Shown: one piece after another, positions 17,095 to 22,156 of the stretch | Numbering within the stretch: the stretch's first letter is position 1 | Layout: every line of letters starts with the position of its first letter | Origin: Pseudomonadota bacterium | Lineage (GTDB): Bacteria > Pseudomonadota > Gammaproteobacteria > Steroidobacterales > Steroidobacteraceae | NCBI GenBank assembly: GCA_021850555.1 | Contig: JAJZLX010000534.1 | Location: 1-23,527, forward strand | DNA length: 23,527 nucleotides | Direction: 5' to 3' | Notes under the pieces: generated by a model | What the model was told of the DNA's origin: nothing | Databases searched by the model: none | What the model saw: only the letters and a program-made list of their open reading frames with translations | Translations under genes and position numbers: made by a program

Positions 17095-19868
17095 AGCTTC
17101 CTGAGTCTCTCAATCTGCATGTTAAGAGCCGCCTGTCTGTCGAGGATGCCGCACGACAGCGGCATACCGCACAGGTCATCCTCGACAGGCTGGAAGCACA
17201 ACCCGGCGTCATCCTTGGCGATGAGGTCGGCATGGGCAAGACCTTCGTTGCGCTGGCCGTGGCCGCCTCATATCTCGTGGAAAATCCATGTCGACCCGTC
17301 GTCGTTATGGCACCTGGCAATGTTGCTGCCAAGTGGGAGCGTGACGCCAAGACATTCGTTTCAGCATGCCTTGAGTCATATGAGGACCGCAGAAGTATTC
17401 GCATACGAACCGTCGAAAACGGACTGGAATTTCTCAAGGCACTGAGTTCGAACAAACGTGAACATCCCACGTTGCTCATATTGGCCCACGGTGCATTGAA
17501 TCGCAGTATGGAAGATAGCTGGACAAGACTGGCCCTCCTGCAGGCCGCCATCAGAGGGCGTCACGGCGTGGAAGGACTGCGGGAGCGATTGGCAAGATTT
17601 GGGCCGGACATCCTGCTGCTGAAGACCAAGGTCGCCAAAGACCTGTTTCTGCGACTGTTGAGAGCGCCCGTTAATGAGTGGAAAGCGTTACTGATAGACG
17701 CGGACATTTTGGCGGATACGGACGATGACCCCGTACCCGTCCTTTTCTCCAACGCGATGGGCGACCTGGATCTGGAAAAGATCTATCGCGAGGTGGTGGA
17801 AGTACTCCCGGAACGAGATTCAAAGCACCGGCGTAAGCGCCTGAAACAGGCACGCGATAACCTGAACGACGTATTGCCTTCGGGTAAGCGAGTCCTGCAG
17901 AAGGTCCGCCTTAGCCTTCCCCTGCTGATTCTCGACGAGGCGCACCATGTGCGCAACGGCCATGTGCAGCTGGCCCAACTTCTGAAAGAACAGGCAGAAG
18001 ACCTGGAAGATGCCGGCGGTGCTCTGGCACACAGATTCGACCGGATGCTGTTTCTTACCGCTACACCATTCCAACTTGGGCACCATGAGTTGTGCAATGT
18101 ACTTTCCAGATTTGAGTCCATTGCATGGAAAGGCGTGAATCCACCAGCGATGAGTCGCGGGGAATTCGTGGCTGCCATCACGAATCTGCGCAAAAGTCTT
18201 AATGACATGCAGGTGTGCACGGCGCGTCTGGAAAAGGCGTGGAAGAGACTTCTCCCGCAAGATTTCGACGAAGCCGGCAGGGCTGTGGCGAGGTGGTGGG
18301 AACGGAGTGAGATCAGTAATGGACAGCATAATGAGCGCCTGAGACGGGTAAGGGATACCTTTTCCGAGGCGCGACATGCAATTCGTGAGGCCGAAGGCTA
18401 CCTGCGGAAGTGGGTCATTCGACATTCCAAGTCCAGGTATTTGCCGGACCACCCGGAAGTTGAGCGTCGTTGCCGTTTTGAGGGCGCAGCCGTTCTTCGG
18501 GAATTCGGGCCAACGCCGGCCTCCGGCGGCTTGCGGGTAGACGCGGAAAATGCACTCCCTTTTCTGCTGGCGGCGCGCCTTGCCGCGCACATTGAGGCAA
18601 AGGATTGCGGCAGGGTGTTTGGCGAAGGATTGGCATCCAGCTATGACGCTTTGCTCAATACCCACAAGGAGGAAGCCTCAGCTACCCATGAGGCTGAGCC
18701 CTCTGGCGGCGAGGGCAGGCTGGGTTTCCATGAAATCCAGCTGCGCGATATGGTTGAAAGGTTGGATGCGCGAGCCAAACGTCTGCACCCTAAAATTAGG
18801 GCGACCATCGATTTGGCCATGAATCTGTGGCGAAAGGGCGAGAAGGTCCTGATCTTTTGCCATTACCAGCAGACCGGCCAGGCATTGCATCACTTCCTTT
18901 CCGACGCCATGCTCGAGGAAATCCGTTTGACAGCGACGCGAAAGCTTGACTGCGAACCCGGGCATGTCGAAGCGGAAATGAGTCGTTTTGTCGATCGCTT
19001 GGACAAGGACCGAGCCGGTGAAATCCTGAAGCAGATCGATGAATTACTCAAGAACTATGACGCGCTCACCGAATCCGAGGCGACGAAGGACGTCATCAAG
19101 GATGTCGTGCTGCGTTTCATGCGTACTCCGACGTTCCTGGTTCGTTACGCTGATTTGGATATGCGCGAGTCGCCCACCGAGTGGATGCAATCGATGTTGG
19201 ATAAACGCCATGACGCGTCGGAAATGACTTTGCGCAAAGTGCTCACGAATTTCTTCGAATTTCTCAGCGTCCGTTGTGGACGTGAAGAAAGGAGCGACTA
19301 TCTGGATGCGCTCAAAAAGATCCAAACGGGAACGCATGCCGGCCAGGAAGTCAACGATTCTTTCGACACCGACGACCTCCAAGTCGACCGTGCTCGTTTG
19401 GTAGCCAATGTGCGACGCGTCTATGGCAAGACAAAGGATGAGACACGGAAGCGCATCATGCTGACCTTCAACACGCCATTCTATCCTGAAATTCTAATTT
19501 CCAGTAGTGTGATGGGAGAAGGAGTCGACCTTCATCTCAACTGCCGCCATGTGATACACCATGATCTCGACTGGAATCCTAGCTCGCTGGAACAACGCAC
19601 CGGGCGCATCGACAGACTTGGCTCGAAGGCCGAAGCCTCGGGCAAGCCTATCCACGTCTATCTTCCGTACGTAGAGGGTTGCCAGGACGAAAAGCTCTTC
19701 AGGGTAGTTATGGACCGGGAACGGTGGTTCGGTGTCGTGATGGGAGCGGAAGCAGCCATGGAAAGGGTACTTTCTGCTAGCACTTGGGAGAGTGAACGCC
19801 TCGCCGAGCAGCCGCTCGTTCCGGAAGATCTCGTCACTGATCTGCATCTCCGTCTGGAACCGAAATGA
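17091..19868 (+). CDS. SNF2/RapA-like superfamily 2 helicase (925 aa)
   Basis: This is an ATP-dependent DNA translocase of the SNF2/RapA type. Motif I is GDEVGMGKTF with K50, motif II is LDEAHH with D282/E283, motif III is LTATPF (322-327), motif V is SSSVMGEGVDLH, and motif VI is QRTGRIDRLG with arginines R836 and R839. A long insertion lies between motif I and the DEAH box, and another lies between the two RecA lobes. The start is ambiguous between ATG 17085 and ATG 17091. I prefer 17091 because it gives an ATGA overlap with the nuclease stop and leaves 10 nt after GGAG (17077-17080). Relatives of this helicase class are the motor subunits of DISARM (DrmD) and other defence systems, but DrmA and DrmB are not present here. 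It is the last plus-strand gene before the convergent gap, and its GC is low locally (about 48-57%). Confidence 0.87.
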   Translation: MKLPESLNLHVKSRLSVEDAARQRHTAQVILDRLEAQPGVILGDEVGMGKTFVALAVAASYLVENPCRPVVVMAPGNVAAKWERDAKTFVSACLESYEDRRSIRIRTVENGLEFLKALSSNKREHPTLLILAHGALNRSMEDSWTRLALLQAAIRGRHGVEGLRERLARFGPDILLLKTKVAKDLFLRLLRAPVNEWKALLIDADILADTDDDPVPVLFSNAMGDLDLEKIYREVVEVLPERDSKHRRKRLKQARDNLNDVLPSGKRVLQKVRLSLPLLILDEAHHVRNGHVQLAQLLKEQAEDLEDAGGALAHRFDRMLFLTATPFQLGHHELCNVLSRFESIAWKGVNPPAMSRGEFVAAITNLRKSLNDMQVCTARLEKAWKRLLPQDFDEAGRAVARWWERSEISNGQHNERLRRVRDTFSEARHAIREAEGYLRKWVIRHSKSRYLPDHPEVERRCRFEGAAVLREFGPTPASGGLRVDAENALPFLLAARLAAHIEAKDCGRVFGEGLASSYDALLNTHKEEASATHEAEPSGGEGRLGFHEIQLRDMVERLDARAKRLHPKIRATIDLAMNLWRKGEKVLIFCHYQQTGQALHHFLSDAMLEEIRLTATRKLDCEPGHVEAEMSRFVDRLDKDRAGEILKQIDELLKNYDALTESEATKDVIKDVVLRFMRTPTFLVRYADLDMRESPTEWMQSMLDKRHDASEMTLRKVLTNFFEFLSVRCGREERSDYLDALKKIQTGTHAGQEVNDSFDTDDLQVDRARLVANVRRVYGKTKDETRKRIMLTFNTPFYPEILISSSVMGEGVDLHLNCRHVIHHDLDWNPSSLEQRTGRIDRLGSKAEASGKPIHVYLPYVEGCQDEKLFRVVMDRERWFGVVMGAEAAMERVLSASTWESERLAEQPLVPEDLVTDLHLRLEPK

Positions 19869-20079
19869 CGCGACGGAGCTCGGGCCGCGACATTCAGGCT
19901 TCGGGTGTTCGGCCCGCCATGCAATATGGGGACACTGCATGACCTGTGGAAGGTTGTTGTCGGCCGGCTCGGCGTCCGGCCGACGGCGCGGATCGTCGCG
20001 AGAGGTGACCACTGATCGAATTCCCGGCAATTTGTACGGGTCGTGTCGGGAACTTGGAAAACACCGTACCGAGTACCAC
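19869..20079. other. Convergent intergenic region between defence genes and the mobilisation operon
   Basis: These 211 bp separate the plus-strand helicase from the minus-strand operon. No credible ORF is seen. The only structure I find is the inverted repeat at 19959-19984. The region is the boundary between the defence cargo and the mobilisation genes. Confidence 0.5.
19959..19984. terminator. Possible bidirectional hairpin between convergent operons
   Basis: A perfect 9-bp inverted repeat is present: GTCGGCCGG at 19959-19967 and CCGGCCGAC at 19976-19984, separated by 8 nt. It lies about midway between two convergent transcription units, where terminators are expected. Neither side carries a T tract, so it is not a standard intrinsic terminator. 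It could also be a protein-binding site. Confidence 0.4.
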
Positions 20080-20292
20080 CTATCTCCGGATGGGATTGCG
20101 TGATCGCTTGCAGCGATCGAGGCGCATGGATTCGCGCCGCGCGGCATCGCAGAGTTCGATGGTGATGGGATCGACGGTGTCGAGCGCCAGCCGTCGCGCA
20201 CATGGTGGCAGTGCCATGAGCGCGCGATACGCCTCGGGTCCGTCGATCCGTCCGTGCTCTGTAAGTACCGAGTAAAGCGCGTCCGTGGCCAT
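20080..20292 (-). CDS. Small basic protein, last gene of the TraL/StbB-like operon (70 aa)
   Basis: The start ATG (20292-20290) shares its A with the stop of the ATPase gene (TGATG), the usual sign of coupled translation. The sequence (MATDALYSVLTEHGRIDGPEAYRAL...) is helical in character, with a basic C-terminus rich in Arg and Lys (RRESMRLDRCKRSRNPIRR). No signal peptide or membrane segment is seen. I cannot assign a family. By position it matches the small third gene (TraM or StbC type) found next to ParA-like TraL/StbB in mobilisation regions, but that is inference. It could be a chance ORF, although the coupling argues for it being real. Confidence 0.6.
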   Translation of the reverse strand: MATDALYSVLTEHGRIDGPEAYRALMALPPCARRLALDTVDPITIELCDAARRESMRLDRCKRSRNPIRR

Positions 20293-20987
20293 CACTCATT
20301 GATCGCCGAGAACAACTCGCGACAGTCCGCCTGTGCGGACTGCGCCGCGTCGCGGCCCGCCAGTAATGTCGGCATGTCGGCCAGCGGGGCCGAACGGATC
20401 TCGGTGTCCGGAATGGACGCGACGGCCTCAAGTGACCCGCGCTCGCGGACGAGCGGGTGCGTGGGATCGAACAGTGGCGACTCATGGAGCGCGGGAGCGC
20501 AAAGCCGCCCGTTGCCCTGGCGGATCACTGCGCGGGCCGCGCGGACGATGTCGCCGTCCCGCAGGGACGATTCCTCCCCTGGGCGCACCCGATTCCAGAC
20601 TGCGCGCACGGCGGGACGCAGCCGCTCGGGCATTTGTGTGAACAGCCAGCGTAGTCCGGCGACGGATTTGCCGTCGTTGAGCAGCGGCACGACGACCCTC
20701 AGTCGGTGCGGCAGGCTCGGGTCCTGTCGGGCGACGAGCGCGAGTGCAACGAGCGCGTCGACGGTGTCGCCGACGCCGATATCCAGCACGAGACCGCCTT
20801 CGGGAGGTGCGAAGAGGCGAGCGGCGAGGCCGTCACGATCAATGGCGTCGCGCTCGTCGCCGGTTGCTGAGTGGGTCTCGAGTGTGCAAACACAGCCGCC
20901 AGTTGCAGAGCCCAGGACGTGGTGGGCCAGGGTGGTCTTGCCGACATTGCCGACGGCGCTCAGGGTCATGTAGATCGAACGAGTCAT
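20292..20987 (-). CDS. ParA/TraL/StbB-like P-loop ATPase of a mobilisation region (231 aa)
   Basis: The start is ATG 20987, with GAGGA 7 nt upstream, overlapping the stop of the preceding gene as ATGA. The N-terminus MTRSIYMTLSAVGNVGKTTL carries a P-loop with K17. The early lysine of the deviant ParA Walker A (KGGVGKT) is replaced (VGNVGKT), as can happen in TraL/StbB-like proteins. The segment GGLVLDIGVGDTVDAL fits the second nucleotide-binding motif of this fold. The size (231 aa) is close to IncP TraL (about 240 aa). ParA-like proteins encoded beside oriT and the relaxosome genes are linked to plasmid stability, positioning or transfer. The neighbours on both sides (small DNA-binding protein, small basic protein) support this role. 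A chromosomal partition role is unlikely because no ParB is adjacent. Confidence 0.75.
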   Translation of the reverse strand: MTRSIYMTLSAVGNVGKTTLAHHVLGSATGGCVCTLETHSATGDERDAIDRDGLAARLFAPPEGGLVLDIGVGDTVDALVALALVARQDPSLPHRLRVVVPLLNDGKSVAGLRWLFTQMPERLRPAVRAVWNRVRPGEESSLRDGDIVRAARAVIRQGNGRLCAPALHESPLFDPTHPLVRERGSLEAVASIPDTEIRSAPLADMPTLLAGRDAAQSAQADCRELFSAINE

Positions 20988-21250
20988 TTGGGGGTCCTCA
21001 AGGTGGGTGGAATGAAGCCGGAGGCGTCGAGAGCGAGCAGGGCAGCGGCGTCGCGGGCCTCACCGGCCCGCTTGAGCCATCTCCAGAGACACGGCCGGCT
21101 GACGCCCAGGTCGAGACGGTCGATCACCTGGCGGAGCGAGTACCCCTGCGCGATGAGCCGACGGATCTCAAGCTCGCGATCCCATAGCGGAGAGCGTCGG
21201 TGCCAGGGCCGGTCCGTGCCTTGCTCGGGTGTTGCTGCGGTGTTGCTCAT
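20984..21250 (-). CDS. Small helix-turn-helix protein of the mobilisation operon (88 aa)
   Basis: The start is ATG 21250, with GGGGAG (minus strand) 8 nt upstream. The central stretch LEIRRLIAQGYSLRQVIDRLDLGVSRPCLWRWLKRAG reads as a helix-turn-helix (helix, GYS turn, recognition helix, then LWRWLKRAG), so it probably binds DNA. The C-terminus overlaps the ATPase start as ATGA. It may regulate the operon or bind oriT, and the palindromes upstream of the divergent genes are candidate targets. I cannot tie it to a named family. Length and position recall the small regulator genes that sit before TraL/StbB-like ATPases. Confidence 0.7.
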   Translation of the reverse strand: MSNTAATPEQGTDRPWHRRSPLWDRELEIRRLIAQGYSLRQVIDRLDLGVSRPCLWRWLKRAGEARDAAALLALDASGFIPPTLRTPK

Positions 21251-21300
21251 GCATCTACTCCCCGTGCCGGGACCCCGGTTGCCCTACCGTTGCCGTCGAC

Positions 21301-21840
21301 TCAGCTCTCGCCGATGAACTTGCCGCGTGTGGCGCGCTGCGATTCCGGCGACCCCTCGATGCGCTTGCGGCGCGCGTACTTCTCCAGAGTTTCGCCGTTC
21401 CGCATGTCCGAGCCGTCCGCCCACGCCGGGATCTGGTACTGGGCGCGCTGCTCGGCAGTGATCGCTCCAGCGGGAGGCGGATCAGTGCCCGGCACGGGGC
21501 CGGCGTCCGCGACGTCGGCCGGTGCATGTGTCGCCGTGGGCTCTGCAGTGGAGTCCACACTGGACCGCGTGTCCGGAGACAGCCGGCGCACTTGAAGCGG
21601 CATGCGTGGCTTGAGTCGCGCGGCCAGCATGTCGGGATCGGCGTGGTACCCATGTCGCTCCAGCACTTCCATGATTTGCGGTATCGAACGTCCCCGCCGC
21701 CTGAATCCTCGCAGGACTGACCACACTGGCGGCGGGATGGACTGCGGTTGGGGCTCCGCTGGTTGGAGGCGCTCGAGATCGGCGGCGATCGCGGCGGCAA
21801 TCGGATGCGGCGCTGTGCGCTTGGAGCTCTTTCGGGGCAT
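21301..21840 (-). CDS. Probable relaxosome accessory / oriT-binding protein (179 aa)
   Basis: This is the first gene of the minus-strand operon, divergent from the relaxase. The start is ATG 21840, with AGGA (minus strand, 21853-21850) 9 nt upstream. The N-terminal half is basic (MPRKSSKRTAPHP...) and contains a helix-turn-helix-like segment (VWSVLRGFRRRGRSIPQIMEVLERHGYHAD, about residues 39-68). The middle is Pro/Ala-rich and probably flexible. The C-terminus is charged (MRNGETLEKYARRKRIEG). No membrane segment is seen. Its position beside a candidate oriT and opposite the relaxase gene matches TraK/MobC-type accessory proteins that bind oriT, but I see no family-defining motif. A 205-aa ORF covering the same DNA in another minus frame is a shadow with an arginine/serine-rich, non-protein-like composition. 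Confidence 0.68.
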   Translation of the reverse strand: MPRKSSKRTAPHPIAAAIAADLERLQPAEPQPQSIPPPVWSVLRGFRRRGRSIPQIMEVLERHGYHADPDMLAARLKPRMPLQVRRLSPDTRSSVDSTAEPTATHAPADVADAGPVPGTDPPPAGAITAEQRAQYQIPAWADGSDMRNGETLEKYARRKRIEGSPESQRATRGKFIGES

Positions 21841-21865
21841 GGTGTGGATTCCTGGTGGACTCTGG

Positions 21866-21889
21866 GCGGCAATTTGCCGCGGGTACCCG
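21866..21889. promoter_or_regulatory. Adjacent palindromes, candidate operator for the minus-strand operon
   Basis: GCGGCAA and TTGCCGC (21866-21872 and 21874-21880) form a perfect 7-1-7 palindrome. CGGGTACCCG (21880-21889) is a perfect 10-bp palindrome that shares its first base with it. They lie 26-49 bp upstream of the start of the 179-aa gene, suitable for a repressor or relaxosome-protein site. No clear -10/-35 pair is seen. Confidence 0.45.
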
Positions 21890-21944
21890 TACTCGGTGAC
21901 GTGGGACCAGGAGAGCGATGCGGGTCCGACTTATCCGGCGGTGT

Positions 21945-21985
21945 GGCTCAGGCTTGCCTGAGCCTGCGAGACCGAGGGCTTGCCC
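21945..21985. repeat. Left hairpin pair with GGCTTGCC core
   Basis: GGCTCAGGC and GCCTGAGCC (21945-21953 and 21956-21964) form a perfect 9-2-9 hairpin. A second short hairpin, GGGC-TT-GCCC, follows at 21976-21985. Both are centred on GGCTTGCC, the reverse complement of the core of the right-hand pair, with centres 26 bp apart. Confidence 0.6.
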
Positions 21986-22033
21986 GAGGCGTCAGAAAGC
22001 GGAGGGCCCGGAGGGCGGAGCATTCCTGAGCAC

Positions 22034-22078
22034 TACATCCCCTGGATGTAAGTGCGCACTTACATCCTGATGGATGTT
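22034..22078. repeat. 24-bp perfect palindrome within a four-copy half-site array (candidate nic region)
   Basis: The sequence from 22044 to 22067 is a perfect 24-bp palindrome with left arm GGATGTAAGTGC. Its outer half-site recurs on both sides. TACATCC at 22034-22040 pairs with GGATGTA at 22044-22050 (7-3-7). ACATCC at 22062-22067 pairs with GGATGT at 22072-22077 (6-4-6). A protein that binds GGATGT-type half-sites as a dimer is likely, as at oriT or an operator. ATCCTG at 22064-22069 resembles a P-type nick core. Confidence 0.65.
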
Positions 22079-22080
22079 CG

Positions 22081-22119
22081 GACCGGCAAGCCGGTCGTTG
22101 TGCGGCAGGGGCAAGCCCC
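22081..22119. repeat. Right hairpin pair with GGCAAGCC core
   Basis: GACCGGC-AA-GCCGGTC (22081-22096) is a perfect 7-2-7 hairpin. GGGGC-AA-GCCCC (22108-22119), with flanking GCA/TGC and one bulged C, is a second. Both contain GGCAAGCC, with centres 25 bp apart, mirroring the left pair. The second ends 37 bp before the relaxase start. Confidence 0.6.
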
Positions 22120-22156
22120 CTGCACCCTTGAGAGCGAAGACAGCAGGACAAGTCCT

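Larger units (their letters stand above)
21841..22156. other. Candidate origin of transfer (oriT) and divergent regulatory region
   Basis: This 316-bp gene-free region lies between the minus-strand accessory operon and the plus-strand relaxase, where oriT normally sits. It holds an unusual density of symmetry: palindromes at 21866-21889, a 9-2-9 hairpin at 21945-21964, a GGGCTTGCCC hairpin at 21976-21985, a perfect 24-bp palindrome at 22044-22067 flanked by repeated half-sites, and two further hairpins at 22081-22096 and 22108-22119. ATCCTG, the core of the IncP-type nick site, occurs at 22064-22069. The oriT function is inferred from context and structure. Confidence 0.65.

Noticed and set aside
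13667..19868. DISARM assignment for the nuclease/helicase module
   Set aside because: A PLD protein and SNF2-like helicase are present, but there is no DrmA-type helicase, DUF1998 protein (DrmB) or DISARM methyltransferase in the module.
20254..20973. 239-aa plus-strand frame opposite the ATPase gene
   Set aside because: Ser/Arg/Thr-rich low-complexity composition typical of a shadow; the minus-strand frame has a P-loop and start/stop coupling with both neighbours.
22070..22156. In-frame upstream ATG (22070) for the relaxase
   Set aside because: It would place coding sequence across the hairpins, and the MARGSSIHF start at 22157 has a good ribosome binding site and puts the catalytic histidine at position 22 as in MobM.
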